From: Cupriavidus necator | GTDB lineage: Bacteria; Pseudomonadota; Gammaproteobacteria; Burkholderiales; Burkholderiaceae | Direction: 5' to 3' | Length of the DNA: 64,000 nucleotides | NCBI GenBank assembly: GCA_022041995.1 | Contig: CP074381.1 | Span: 1,054,001 to 1,118,000 of the forward strand | In this document: positions 30,972 to 40,946 of the stretch, piece after piece | Numbering within the stretch: position 1 is the stretch's first letter | Layout: each line of letters begins with the position of its first letter | Translations under genes and position numbers: made by a program | The notes under the pieces: generated by a model | What the model saw: the letters and a program-made list of their open reading frames with translations, nothing else | The model's database searches: none | Told to the model about the DNA's origin: nothing

Positions 30972-32240
30972 TCAGCGCTTGATGGCGCGGTAGCCGATGT
31001 CGGTCCGGTACTGCATGCCGTCGAAGCGGATCTGCTCGACCGCGGCATAGGCGGCGCGCTGCGCTGCCTTGACGGTGTCGGCCAGGCCCACCACGCACAG
31101 CACGCGCCCGCCCGAGGTCAGCAGGGTGCCGTCCTTGAGGGTGGTGCCGGCGTGGAAGGTCACGCTGTCGTCGGTTTCCGCCGGGATGCCGGTGATGGCA
31201 TCACCCTTGCGCGGGCTGTCGGGATAGCCGTAGGCGGCCATCACCACGCCCAGCGCGGTGCGGCGGTCCCAGTCCAGTTCGATGCTGTCGAGCTTGCCAT
31301 TGACGGCGTGCTCCATCACATCGACCAGGTCGGTCTTCAGGCGCGCCAGGATCGGCTGGGTTTCGGGGTCGCCCATGCGGCAGTTGAATTCCAGCGTCTT
31401 CAGGTTGCCATCCTTGTCGATCATCAGGCCGGCGTACAGGAAGCCGGTGTACGGGATGCCGTCCTTTTCCATGCCGCGCACGGTCGGCAGGATGATCTCG
31501 CGCAGCGCGCGCGCATGCAGCGCGGGCGTGACCACCGGGGCGGGGGAATACGCGCCCATGCCGCCGGTGTTGGGGCCGGCGTCAGCGTCCAGCAGGCGCT
31601 TGTGGTCCTGGCTGGTGGCCAGCGCCAGCACGTTCTTGCCGTCGACCAGCACGATAAAGCTGGCTTCCTCGCCGTCCAGGAACTCTTCGATCACCACGCG
31701 CGCGCCGGCATCGCCGAGCTTGTTGTCGGCCAGCATCATGTCGACCGCGGTGTGCGCTTCTTCCAGCGACATCGCCACTACCACGCCCTTGCCCGCGGCC
31801 AGGCCGTCGGCCTTGATCACGATCGGCGCGCCCTGGGCGTCGATGTAGGCGTGCGCCTGGGTGGCGTCGGAGAAGGTCTGGTAAGCGGCGGTCGGGATGC
31901 CGTGGCGCTCCATGAACGCCTTGGCGAAGTCCTTGGATGATTCCAGCTGCGCGGCAGCCTGGGTGGGCCCGAAGATGCGCAGGCCCTTGGCGCGGAAGAT
32001 ATCGACGATGCCTGCGGCCAGCGGGGCCTCGGGGCCGACCACGGTGAAGGCCACGCCCTCGCGCTCGGCAAAGGCGGCGATGACCTCGGGATCGGTCAGC
32101 GGAACATTCTGCAGGCGCTTGTCGAGCGCGGTCCCGCCGTTGCCTGGCGCGACGTACACCACCTGCACCTTGGGGGACTGGGCCAATTTCCAGGCCAGCG
32201 CGTGTTCACGTCCACCCGAGCCGACAACCAATACTTTCAT
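30972..32240 (-). CDS. purD: Phosphoribosylamine-glycine ligase (GARS)
   Basis: 422 residues, ATP-grasp enzyme for the second step of purine synthesis. It starts MKVLVVGSGGREHALAWKLA. The ATP-grasp centre APIVIKADGLAAGKGVVVAM lies near 143-162, and EFNCRMGDPETQPIL, with the metal-binding Glu/Asn, near 283-297. The ATG at 32240 is chosen because it is the conserved first residue; an upstream ATG adds only ten non-conserved residues. It follows yebC on the same strand. Confidence 0.97.
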   Translation of the reverse strand: MKVLVVGSGGREHALAWKLAQSPKVQVVYVAPGNGGTALDKRLQNVPLTDPEVIAAFAEREGVAFTVVGPEAPLAAGIVDIFRAKGLRIFGPTQAAAQLESSKDFAKAFMERHGIPTAAYQTFSDATQAHAYIDAQGAPIVIKADGLAAGKGVVVAMSLEEAHTAVDMMLADNKLGDAGARVVIEEFLDGEEASFIVLVDGKNVLALATSQDHKRLLDADAGPNTGGMGAYSPAPVVTPALHARALREIILPTVRGMEKDGIPYTGFLYAGLMIDKDGNLKTLEFNCRMGDPETQPILARLKTDLVDVMEHAVNGKLDSIELDWDRRTALGVVMAAYGYPDSPRKGDAITGIPAETDDSVTFHAGTTLKDGTLLTSGGRVLCVVGLADTVKAAQRAAYAAVEQIRFDGMQYRTDIGYRAIKR

Positions 32241-32328
32241 GATCCACTGCCAGAAAAGAAACGCATGCAAAAAGGCGGCAGCTTGGGTCTTTGGAGCCGG
32301 GCTGCCGCCGTTGGGGCTTGTTACTGTT

Positions 32329-33053
32329 TTAGTCTTCGATCACCGCGTTGGTGAAGACTTCCTGCACGTCGTCCAGGTTTTCCAGGGCGTCGAGCAGTTT
32401 CTGCATCTTGACCGCGTCATCGCCGCTGAAGCTGACTTCGTTCTGCGGCTTCATCACCACGTCGGCCACTTCCGCCTTGAAGCCGGCGGCTTCCAGCGCG
32501 GCCTTGACCGCCGAAAAATCGTTGGGCGGGCAGGTGACTTCGATCGAGCCGTCGTCGTTGGTGACGACATCGTCGGCGCCGGCTTCCAGCGCGGCTTCCA
32601 TCAGCTTGTCTTCCGGCGTGCCGGGGCATACAGGAACTGGCCGCAGTGGGTGAACATGAACGCCACCGAACCCTCGTTGCCCATGTTGCCGCCGTGCTTG
32701 GAGAACGCGTGGCGCACTTCGGCCACGGTGCGGGTGCGGTTGTCGGTCAGGCAGTCGACGATGATCGCCGCGCCGGCCAGGCCGTAGCCCTCGTAGCGGA
32801 TTTCTTCGTAGTTGGCGCCTTCCATGCCGCCCACGCCGCGCTGGATGGCGCGCTGGATGTTGTCCTTGGGCATGTTCGCGTCCATGGCCTTGTCGATCGA
32901 CAGGCGCAGGCGCGGGTTGGAGTCGACATCGCCGCCGCCAAGCTTGGCGGCAACGGTGATTTCCTTGATCAGGCGGGTCCAGATCTTGCCGCGCTTGGCG
33001 TCAGCGGCGGCCTTCTTGTGTTTGATATTGGCCCATTTCGAGTGACCGGCCAT
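32329..33053 (-). pseudogene. yebC: YebC/PmpR-family regulatory protein (frameshifted)
   Basis: YebC/TACO1 proteins help translation of proline-rich stretches or act as DNA-binding regulators. Start [20 protein letters not shown] at 33053. The first frame runs to TACO1-type HCGQFLYAP near 143. The rest ([16 protein letters not shown] to the stop) is in another frame. The break is in the G4 run at 32623-32626; one added base gives [20 protein letters not shown]. The repaired protein has about 241 residues, the normal size. Confidence 0.92.
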
Positions 33054-33271
33054 GATTCTCTCCGAAGCGGAATGCGGTGATCTGCGGTGATGTTGTGCGG
33101 GGTCGCCATGCACGCCGTGGCGGGGGCGGCAAAGCCCTCGGACAGCGCGCGCCAGGTGACGGATATGCCTGGCGGCTGGCTATAATCAGCCGAGGATTTT
33201 ATCACGCGGGCCTGCCCGCGCCGCCCCGATCCACCAGATCCCATCAGACACTTACGTAACCCAGGAACATC

Positions 33272-34794
33272 ATGGCCGACCCCATCCTCATCGCCAAGAA
33301 CGCCGAACATGAACTGGTGCTGCTGCCGCAGATGGGCAACCGGCACGGGCTGATCACCGGCGCCACCGGCACCGGCAAGACTGTCACGCTGCAGACGCTG
33401 GCGCAGGGCTTCTCGCGCCTGGGCGTGCCGGTCTTCATGGCGGACGTCAAAGGTGACCTGACCGGCATTTCGCAAGCCGGCCAGCCGTCCGACAAGCTCA
33501 AGCAGCGGCTGGCCGACCTGAACCTGCCCGAGCCGGTATGGGGCGCGTGCCCGACCACGCTGTGGGATGTGTTCGGCGAGAAGGGCCACCCGGTGCGCGC
33601 CACGGTCTCGCACATGGGCCCGCTGCTGCTGTCGCGCATGCTGGAGCTGAACGATACCCAGCAGGGCGTGCTGAACCTGGTGTTCCGCATTGCCGACGCC
33701 AACGGCCTGCTGCTGCTCGACGCCAAGGACCTGCGCGCCATGCTGCAGTATGTCGGCGACAACGCCGGGCAGTTCACCACCGAATACGGCAATATCTCGG
33801 CCGCCTCGATCGGCGCCATCCAGCGCGGGCTGATCGCGCTGGAATCGCAGGGTGGGGATGTCTTCTTCGGCGAGCCGATGCTGAACCTGGAAGATTTCAT
33901 CCAGACCGAGAACGGCCAGGGCGTGGTCAATATCCTGGCCGCCGACAAGCTGATGAACGCGCCGCGGCTGTACGCCACCTTCCTGCTGTGGATGCTGTCC
34001 GAGCTGTTCGAGAAGCTGCCCGAGGCCGGCGACCTGGACAAGCCAAGCTGGTGTTCTTCTTCGACGAGGCCCACCTGCTGTTCAACGATGCGCCCAAGGC
34101 GCTGCTCGACAAGATCGAGCAGGTGGTGCGGCTGGTGCGCTCCAAGGGCGTGGGCGTGTACTTCGTCACGCAGAACCCGACCGACATCCCCGACACCGTG
34201 CTGGGTCAGCTGGGCAACCGCGTGCAGCATGCGCTGCGCGCCTTTACCCCGCGGGACCAGAAGGCGGTCAAGGTGGCGGCCACCACCATGCGCGCCAACC
34301 CCGGGCTGGACCTGGAAACCGCCATCAGTGAACTGGGCGTGGGCGAGGCGCTGGTGTCGTTCCTGGACGCCAAGGGCACGCCCTGCGTGACCGAACGCGC
34401 CTGGGTGCTGCCCCCCGGAAGCCGCATCGGCCCGGCGACCGAGGAAGAGCGCAAGCAACTGATCGCCAGTTCGCTGGTGGCGGGCACTTACGAGAAGACC
34501 GTTGACCGCGAATCCGCCTATGAGAAGCTGCGCGGCAACGTGCCGACGGTGGCCAACGGCAATGGCAAGGGCGGCGGCGCGCCGGCCGGCCAGCCGGCGG
34601 GCGAACAGGACAGCGGCTGGCTCGGCACGGCCGGCGAGATCTTCGGCACCCTGACCAAGGGCACCGGCAAGACCGGCCGCGGCGATTCGATCCTGGAGTC
34701 GATGGCCAAGTCGGCCGCGCGCACGGTGGGGTCGCAGGTCGGCCGCGAACTGATCCGCGGCGTGCTTGGCAGCCTGCTTGGCAAGAAGAAGTAG
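33272..34794 (+). pseudogene. HerA-like ATPase, DUF853 (YjgR-type), frameshifted
   Basis: A RecA-fold ATPase of about 507 residues when repaired. The Walker A motif [12 protein letters not shown] lies at about 29-40 and [11 protein letters not shown] just after. The Walker [13 protein letters not shown] lies at about 260-271, and [13 protein letters not shown] is the sensor-like strand. The break falls between DLDKP and [10 protein letters not shown] at the CC of 34043-34044, where one C is missing. The C-terminus is Gly-rich and ends in LLGKKK. The cellular role of this family is unknown. Confidence 0.88.
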
Positions 34795-34811
34795 AAAAAA
34801 CAGGAAGGGAC

Positions 34812-34832
34812 GGGCGGCACCGGGGGCCGCCC
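34812..34832. terminator. GC hairpin between convergent genes
   Basis: GGGCGGC and GCCGCCC flank a seven-base loop. There is no adjacent T-tract on the plus strand; on the minus strand a T6 run lies about 11 nt after the stem. It may end one or both convergent transcripts. Confidence 0.4.
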
Positions 34833-34840
34833 TGAGCTGG

Positions 34841-35014
34841 TCAGCGGCGTTGCGCCGCTTGTGCCGTCTCCCGCGCCTTGGCCGCTTCCCCATCCTCGCG
34901 CATCTTGCGCGCGAACATCCGCGCAAAGAACCACCCCATGCCGATGATGAAGACGATCACGCCCAGGCTCATCAGGCCGGTGCTGGTACTGATCAGGATC
35001 TTGAAGGCTTCCAT
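34841..35014 (-). CDS. DUF3149-family small membrane protein
   Basis: 57 residues, beginning MEAFKILISTSTGLMSLGVI, with one membrane span at about 10-32 and a charged tail rich in Arg, Ala and Glu. This matches the DUF3149 family of single-span bacterial proteins of unknown function. GGGAG precedes the ATG by about 6 nt. It is short enough to be missed by length-based gene finding. It is convergent with the HerA-like gene. Confidence 0.75.
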   Translation of the reverse strand: MEAFKILISTSTGLMSLGVIVFIIGMGWFFARMFARKMREDGEAAKARETAQAAQRR

Positions 35015-35143
35015 GCTTGGCTCCCTTTGCGTTGGCGATGGCGGCCGGCGAGGTCTCGCCGGCGCTTGCCGCCAGTGTAGGGAGCCCTGTGGCGCGGACT
35101 ATTGAGGCCGGTCAAGAGCCAGGCCAGCCCGCCGCCGCACCGC

Positions 35144-35794
35144 TCAGTTCTTGGTGCCGAACAGGCGGTCGCCCGCATCGCCCAGGCCCGGCACGATATA
35201 GGCGTCGCCGTCCAGGTGGCTGTCCAGCGAGGCGACGAACAGCTTCACCCCCGGATGCGCCTTCTGGAACACTTCCACGCCCTCGGGGGCTGCCACCAGC
35301 GCAACGAAGGTGATGGCTTCGTCCTTGACACCGCGGCGCTTGAGCACCTCAACCGCGTGCGCGGCGGAGTAGCCCGTGGCCACCATCGGGTCGCACAGGA
35401 TGAAGCTGCGGTCTTCCAGGTCGGGCAGCCGCACCAGGTATTCCACCGGGCGGTGCTGCTCGTCACGGTACACGCCGATATGGCCGATGCGCGCCGAAGG
35501 GATCAGCTCGACCAGGCCGTCGCTCATGCCCACGCCCGCGCGCAGCACCGGCACGATGGTCAGCTTCTTGCCGGCGATCACTGGCGCTTCCAGCGCTACC
35601 AGCGGCGTTTCGATGCGGCGCGTGGTCAACGGCAGGTTGCGGGTGATCTCATAGCCCATCAGCAGCGTGATCTCGCGCAGCAGTTCGCGGAAGGTGCGCG
35701 TCGACGTCTCCTTGTCGCGCAGGTGCGAGAGCTTGTGCTGGATCAGCGGGTGGTCGAGGATGAACAGGTTGGGAAAGCGCGGATCTTGTTTCAT
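35144..35794 (-). CDS. upp: Uracil phosphoribosyltransferase
   Basis: 216 residues. It salvages uracil to UMP with PRPP. It starts [40 protein letters not shown] lies near 87-106 and the PRPP loop [20 protein letters not shown] near 133-152; the C-terminus ends [13 protein letters not shown]. All are UPRT hallmarks. The ATG at 35794 gives the family length. It is unlinked to the neighbouring transport gene, with 200 nt between them. Confidence 0.97.
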   Translation of the reverse strand: MKQDPRFPNLFILDHPLIQHKLSHLRDKETSTRTFRELLREITLLMGYEITRNLPLTTRRIETPLVALEAPVIAGKKLTIVPVLRAGVGMSDGLVELIPSARIGHIGVYRDEQHRPVEYLVRLPDLEDRSFILCDPMVATGYSAAHAVEVLKRRGVKDEAITFVALVAAPEGVEVFQKAHPGVKLFVASLDSHLDGDAYIVPGLGDAGDRLFGTKN

Positions 35795-35997
35795 GGCTGG
35801 CGGCGAGGGCTCGGCGGGATAGGGGCAAGCAGGTGAAGCGGGCGGCGAGATCGGGTGGATCGGCGCGCCGCGCCGTTGCAGCCGGATTGTAATGGAAGCG
35901 GGCCGCCCTGCCTGTGGCTTCGCTTTCGATACCTGCCCCATGGCAGCGCTGTCGGCGGGCCCCCTGAACTGCCGGGGCCGGCCGACGGCGCCTTGTG

Positions 35998-37398
35998 TTA
36001 GTCAAGCGCGCGATTCTTCGACTCGATATCCACCATGTAGATGGCGACCGCCGCCACGGCAAGAAATGACGAAAGCAGCGCCAGGGCAAGGGTGAACTGG
36101 CTGGCCATGATCGGTGCGATGATGGACGGTGCGAAGAGGCCGCCAAAGCGCGCCATCGCGCCGGCAGTGCCCATCCCGCTGGCGCGCAGGTCGGTCGGGT
36201 ACACCTCGGGCGTGAAGGCGTAGAGAGCGCCCCAGGTACCGAGGAGCGAGAAGCTCATCAGCAGGGTCGAGCCGACCACGAGCGCAGGGGACTGGCCCAG
36301 GCTGTAGAGCATGCAACCTGCCGCGCTGAGCAGCAGGAAGCCGATCAGGGTCGGCTTGCGGCCCCAGCGCTCGACGCCGTGCGCGGCCAGCGCGAACCCG
36401 GGAAGCTGCACCAGCGCGAGCACGATCAGGAAGACCTGGCCACGCATGAAGCCAAAGCCCTGGCCCGCCAGCTTGACCGGCAGATAAACGAAGACGCCGT
36501 AGTAGGCGATCGAGATAAGCGCCCAGGCGGCAAGCAGGCAGATGGTGCGGCGCCGGCATCCGGGCGCGAAGAGCGCAAAGACCGACTTGCGCTCCATCGG
36601 CTGGGGCTCCAGCTTGCCAATTTCCACGGATACGCGATTGGCGGTGGCGACACGCTGCAGCACCGCGCGTGCCTCGGCTGAGCGCCCCGATTTGTTCAGG
36701 TAGAGCGGAGACTCGGGTACAAAGAACCGGAAAACCACGCCGACCAGGGCGGGGATGCCCGTGACGAGGAAGATCAGCCGCCAGGCACCATCGCCTCGCG
36801 ACACGGCGATCAGCGCAAGAATGGCGAGCAGGATCGTGCCAACGGCCCAGAACGACTCCAGCAGGACCAGCCAGCGGCCGCGCCGGTCCGAGGGCAGGAA
36901 CTCGGCCATCATGGTGTAGTCGACGGGCAGCGTGCCGCCGACGCCGATGCCGGTCAGGAAGCGCAGCAGCAGCAGCCACTGGAAGTCCGGTGCGAAAGCG
37001 GAAGCGACACCGCAGATGGCGTCGATGACCACCGCCATCATCAGCACGGGCCGGCGGCCGATCCTGTCAGCCAGCCGGCCGAACACGAAAGCGCCGATCA
37101 GCATGCCGACAAAGAACATCGTCCCGGTCTGCAAGGCCGTCGGTACGGGAATGCCAAACGTCGCCGCGATCGACGGCGCGGTGAAGCCGATCGACAGCAC
37201 CTGCATCGCGTCGGCGAGCCAGACCAGGCCGAAGATGACAAAGAGCCGATACTGGAACCGGCCGACTCCGGCCGCGCGGATGCCTTGCTCGATCGTGATG
37301 GTTTGAGACGACGCTCCCCGCGCGCCTGGCTGTGGGGCCGAGCCTAGCGTTGCTTCTGGGATTGCCGTTGTTGTCATGGATGAAATGGATGACGACAT
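35998..37398 (-). CDS. niaP: MFS transporter, NiaP-like (probable nicotinate importer)
   Basis: 466 residues and 12 predicted membrane spans. The MFS loop [16 protein letters not shown] lies near 105-120. The stretch [20 protein letters not shown] near 145-164 and [16 protein letters not shown] near the C-terminus resemble the NiaP subfamily, which is known to carry nicotinate in Burkholderiales. It lies at the end of the nicotinate-degradation island, on the same strand as nicC-nicA-nicB, which supports nicotinate as substrate; other aromatic acids remain possible. The start at 37398 has no clear Shine-Dalgarno sequence. A TATAAA box lies about 15 nt before it. Confidence 0.82.
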   Translation of the reverse strand: MSSSISSMTTTAIPEATLGSAPQPGARGASSQTITIEQGIRAAGVGRFQYRLFVIFGLVWLADAMQVLSIGFTAPSIAATFGIPVPTALQTGTMFFVGMLIGAFVFGRLADRIGRRPVLMMAVVIDAICGVASAFAPDFQWLLLLRFLTGIGVGGTLPVDYTMMAEFLPSDRRGRWLVLLESFWAVGTILLAILALIAVSRGDGAWRLIFLVTGIPALVGVVFRFFVPESPLYLNKSGRSAEARAVLQRVATANRVSVEIGKLEPQPMERKSVFALFAPGCRRRTICLLAAWALISIAYYGVFVYLPVKLAGQGFGFMRGQVFLIVLALVQLPGFALAAHGVERWGRKPTLIGFLLLSAAGCMLYSLGQSPALVVGSTLLMSFSLLGTWGALYAFTPEVYPTDLRASGMGTAGAMARFGGLFAPSIIAPIMASQFTLALALLSSFLAVAAVAIYMVDIESKNRALD

Positions 37399-37549
37399 GT
37401 TGTCTACCTGTCTTTATAGGCTGGTTCTTGAACTCGGAAGCACACGTTTATCGAAGCAGGGCCAGACTACGGTACGCAATGACTGCGTGATGCAACGGCA
37501 CCGGGTTGCAACGAAACGTGGTGACTACTCCATCTTGGCGAGGCTCGAA

Positions 37550-37597
37550 CTAACCCGGCAGCACGCTCGCAACAACTTCCTGGTACTGATGCGACAT
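37550..37597 (-). CDS. Possible 15-residue leader peptide upstream of niaP
   Basis: Encodes MSHQYQEVVASVLPG. AAGGAG stands 5 nt before the ATG, the best ribosome-binding site in this region. It lies 150 nt upstream of the transporter start. It may be a translated leader, or the surviving start of a lost gene; the shared sequence before both start codons favours a duplication. Confidence 0.35.
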   Translation of the reverse strand: MSHQYQEVVASVLPG

Positions 37598-37787
37598 AGT
37601 CACTCCTTGTTGTCTACCCTTGGTTGGTCCAGGCCCGGCCTCCCGGTTGGCATGACGGTGGACTATGCAAGCCTCGGGCCAGCGCTTCCGGTGATGTATA
37701 GGGCCAATCTTGTAGTTATGGTCTCGTTCGCCGCTTGCGGCACGCCGTCCTTGTGCGGGGGAGGCACCGCTGCGCGTCACGCGGCAC

Positions 37788-37809
37788 TCATGTAGTGCAC
37801 ACTACATGA
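37788..37809. promoter_or_regulatory. Perfect palindrome, candidate operator of niaP
   Basis: TCATGTAGTG and CACTACATGA are exact inverted repeats around the two bases CA. A further half-site, CTACATGA, lies at 37824-37831. The 10-bp arms with a 2-bp spacer are typical of a dimeric TetR- or MarR-type repressor. The central AGTG..CACT is shared with the operators between nicC and nicE. Confidence 0.65.
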
Positions 37810-38018
37810 TCGTTCAGCGTAAGCTACATGAAACTGGCGGGCAAGGCCGAATTGCGATTTCCCTCCTCGGGGTTTTCCCGCGCGTGGCGCGCATGCGGCC
37901 GGCGTTTGGGGCGCACGTCTGCCGGCCGGTGGCGAAGCGCCTTGCCAGGCACGGCGTATGTGCGGTTAGCGTGGATGCGGAAGGCGCGGCGAGCCGGCCT
38001 CGCGGTCATTCCTTGGTC

Positions 38019-40946
38019 TTAATGGGCAGGCATCGCGCGCAGGCGCGCGACGGTGTTCTCCAGGCCCTGCCAGGCGGGTTTGTCGGGCGCAAAGCGCGCG
38101 CGCAGGTACTGCGCGAGCTGCGCGATCTGCTGGTTGTCGAGCGTGTCGGCATAGGCCGGCATCGCACCCAGTTCGCTGTTGGGTGGGGCAGGCATGCCGT
38201 GCAGCAGCACCTGGATCACGTTGTCCGGCAGCTTGCTGTGCAGGTTCGTATTAAGCGCGAGCGAAGGCTTGACGCCGAACTGGGCAATGCCCTGGTCCGA
38301 TTGATGGCAGACCGCGCATGCGCTCTGGTACAGGCGCTCGCCGGGACCGCTCAGGGTGCGCGCGGCTTGCGCGCTGCGTTGCTCGATCTGCGCTGCCTGT
38401 GCGGCCAGTACTGTCGGTGCCGGCGGCGGGGTTCCAAACGAGGCCACGTAGTGCGCGATCGCGCGCACATCGGCTTCAGGCAGTTGCGCCAGCTCTTCGA
38501 CCACCGGTGCCATCGGCCCCGCCGCGGCGCCATGGTGCGGCGCGTAGCCGCCGCGCAGGTAGGAGAACAGTGCCGCCTCGGTCCAGGGCAGCGGTGCGTG
38601 CGACAGTGCGCTCAGCGGCGGCGCTTCCCAGCCTTCGGCGCTGCCGCCGCTCAGGTACTGGCGGCCGCCTTGCTCGGCGCCGAGCGCATTGCGCGGCGAA
38701 TGGCAGGCACTGCAATGGCCGAGCCCTTCGGCCAGATAGGCGCCGCGATTCCATTGCGCGGAGCGCGACGGGTCCGGCGTAAAGCGTTCGTTGCGATGGA
38801 ACAGCAGGTTCCAGCCCGCCAGCAGCGGGCGCACGTTGAAGGGGAACGCAAGCTGCGTCTGCGGGACTTCGGATTTCACCGGCTCCGCCGACATCAGGTA
38901 GCCATACAGCGCCTGCATGTCGCCGTCGCTGATTTTCGCGAATGCGGTGTACGGGAACGCGGGATACAAGCGCCGCCCGTCGCGGTGTATGCCCTCGCGC
39001 ATGGCGCGCTCGAACGCGGCAAAGGACCAGTTGCCGATGCCGGTCTGCACATCCGGGGTGATATTGGTGCTGTAGACCGTGCCGAAGGGCGTCTCCAGCG
39101 GCAGGCCACCGGCGTTCTTCACGCCGCCCGGCGCGGTATGGCATACCGCACAGTCTCCCGCAGCGGCCACCAGCCGGCCGCGTTCGAGCGTGGCGGCGGA
39201 ATAGAAGCCGGCCTCGGGCGGCGCCACCGGTGCGACCGGCGCGCGCCAGGGCAGCAGCGTGGCGCACACGCCCGCCGCGGCTGCGGCGGCAGCGGCGATC
39301 CAGCCGCGCTTGCTGCGCTGGTTGCCGGGCCTGGCCTCGGCCAGCGCCAGGCGGATGCGATCGGCGCTGAAGGGTGGCGCGCGCAGGCGCACGCCGGTGG
39401 CGTCGTAGATGGCATTGGCCACGGCCGCGGCGGCGGGCATGGTGTCGGCCGGGCCGGCAGCCAGCGCGTCATGCGTGGCGAGCGTGCCGGCCAGGCGGAC
39501 TTCCGGCGGGGTGCCGCCCGGCACGGCTGGCAGGGTCTGGCTGGCAGGTGGCGCCTCGGCCGGCCAGGTGTCGAAGGCGGGCGTGGCCGACGTCAGCTGC
39601 AGGGCAGCATCGGCCACGGCCTGCTCGAGCGAGCGCGCCGACGGCGCGGCTTGTGCGCGCGGCAGCGATTCACTGTCATGCCCCACCGTCACGCGCGTGA
39701 CCGCCAGCTCGCCGGTGGTGCCGTCGACCTCGACCTCGGCCACCCATGCCGACCAAGTCTGCCCGGCATCGTGATCGACGGTGTGGGCATAGGCAAAGCC
39801 GCGGCCGCGCTGCACGTTGCCGGCCGCTGAGTTGGCGCGGGGCGCGGCCGGCGTCCAGCCGGCGCGCTGCGACACTTGCCGTACCAGTGCCGTGCCGCGC
39901 GCGTCGTCGAGATGCGCCAGCCGCAGCGCGACCGGGTCGGTGCCGGAGGCGGCGGCAAGCTCGTCGAGATGGGATTCCCGGGCGAACACCTGTGCCCGGG
40001 CGGTCGCCAGTGGCGCCGCATCGAACGCGGCGGGGTTGCCTGTCGCAACCAGGTCGACATGCGGGATGCGATAGGGCGGCATGGCGGCATCGCCGGCGCG
40101 GTCGGCATCGATGCTGTCCGCCACGGGCGATGCCGTATGCGTGAGCCACAGCGCCAGCGGCACGGCCGGAGCGGCCGTGCCCGCCAATGTTGCGGCGTAG
40201 GCTTCGACGGCAGTGCCGGCCAGCGCGGTGTCGACCCGTACATTGAGAGCGGCATCGGCAAGGCCCACGTCGGCGGCACACAGCCGACGCATCACGGGCT
40301 GCCCGGCGGCGTGGGCCAGCAGCGCCGCGTCGGCGGCGGCGTGCGGCGCGAGCAGCGCGGGGTCCGCGCGGTCGTCGGGCGCCTGCCAGCAGGCCAGCAC
40401 CACCTGTTGCGGCGCGATGCCCAGCAGCGCGGCAAGCTCGGCGCGCAGCGCGCCAGGGCGCGTGCTCGGCAGCCACACGGTCAGCTTGCCGTCGCGCCAG
40501 TCGGCGACGGCAGTGCAATACGCTTGGCCACGGGCTCCGGCCAGCGGCCACTGGTAGTGCTGCGTCTGGCGTGCCTCGGCGCTGGCCAGGGCCGCATTGG
40601 CGTTGCCGCGCTGAGCCAGCGCGCGGCGCGCTATCGGCGCGCCGTCTGCGCGGGGCGCGGCGGACCAGCGTGCCTGCAGCGCATGGATGGCGCCGGCGCC
40701 CTGTGCAGGCGAAGCCGCGGCCACGCCGGCAAAGTTGTTGCGGATCACGACCGCGCGGATGCCGGGCAGCGCCAGCGCGGCCTCGCGCTCTGCGCCCAGC
40801 AGGCGCGCTGCGAGCGGCTGGCCGTCGATCCAGCGCAGGCCGGGCGGTGTCAGCACCTGTGCGACCAGGCAGTCGGCGGCGGGCGGCGGCATGCTGCCCG
40901 CAACCGCAGTGGCGCAGGTGGCCTGCGAAGCGCGTAGTTCGTTCAC
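38019..40946 (-). CDS. nicB: Nicotinate dehydrogenase cytochrome c subunit (NicB-like, with degenerate molybdopterin domain)
   Basis: 975 residues. Residues 1-535 resemble a molybdopterin-binding dehydrogenase domain, but the usual Moco contacts are eroded and the catalytic GAGE is replaced by AAGP. A membrane span follows at about 545-565 (SKRGWIAAAAAAAAGVCATL). Three cytochrome c domains then carry CAVCH (near 599), CSACH (near 745) and CAVCH (near 878). This would pass electrons from nicotinate hydroxylation to the respiratory chain, with haems in the periplasm. The GTG start overlaps the nicA stop (GTGA), showing translational coupling. The intact molybdopterin subunit appears to be encoded at 47236-49509. 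Confidence 0.87.
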   Translation of the reverse strand: MNELRASQATCATAVAGSMPPPAADCLVAQVLTPPGLRWIDGQPLAARLLGAEREAALALPGIRAVVIRNNFAGVAAASPAQGAGAIHALQARWSAAPRADGAPIARRALAQRGNANAALASAEARQTQHYQWPLAGARGQAYCTAVADWRDGKLTVWLPSTRPGALRAELAALLGIAPQQVVLACWQAPDDRADPALLAPHAAADAALLAHAAGQPVMRRLCAADVGLADAALNVRVDTALAGTAVEAYAATLAGTAAPAVPLALWLTHTASPVADSIDADRAGDAAMPPYRIPHVDLVATGNPAAFDAAPLATARAQVFARESHLDELAAASGTDPVALRLAHLDDARGTALVRQVSQRAGWTPAAPRANSAAGNVQRGRGFAYAHTVDHDAGQTWSAWVAEVEVDGTTGELAVTRVTVGHDSESLPRAQAAPSARSLEQAVADAALQLTSATPAFDTWPAEAPPASQTLPAVPGGTPPEVRLAGTLATHDALAAGPADTMPAAAAVANAIYDATGVRLRAPPFSADRIRLALAEARPGNQRSKRGWIAAAAAAAAGVCATLLPWRAPVAPVAPPEAGFYSAATLERGRLVAAAGDCAVCHTAPGGVKNAGGLPLETPFGTVYSTNITPDVQTGIGNWSFAAFERAMREGIHRDGRRLYPAFPYTAFAKISDGDMQALYGYLMSAEPVKSEVPQTQLAFPFNVRPLLAGWNLLFHRNERFTPDPSRSAQWNRGAYLAEGLGHCSACHSPRNALGAEQGGRQYLSGGSAEGWEAPPLSALSHAPLPWTEAALFSYLRGGYAPHHGAAAGPMAPVVEELAQLPEADVRAIAHYVASFGTPPPAPTVLAAQAAQIEQRSAQAARTLSGPGERLYQSACAVCHQSDQGIAQFGVKPSLALNTNLHSKLPDNVIQVLLHGMPAPPNSELGAMPAYADTLDNQQIAQLAQYLRARFAPDKPAWQGLENTVARLRAMPAH

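Larger units (their letters stand above)
37399..38018. promoter_or_regulatory. AT-richer control region between niaP and nicB
   Basis: 620 nt without a long gene. Relative to the minus strand it holds a perfect dyad (37788-37809), a 15-codon reading frame with a strong Shine-Dalgarno site (37550-37597) and a duplicated 11-mer at 37608-37618 and 37398-37408. Parts are clearly richer in A and T than the flanks. Its size suits a regulated promoter for the transporter. I see nothing else in the 38018-37830 part. Confidence 0.6.

Noticed and set aside
37806-39830. A 674-codon open frame on the plus strand over the nicB 3' half
   Set aside because: Arg/Gly/His-rich shadow; the minus strand has three clear haem motifs and a conserved frame.
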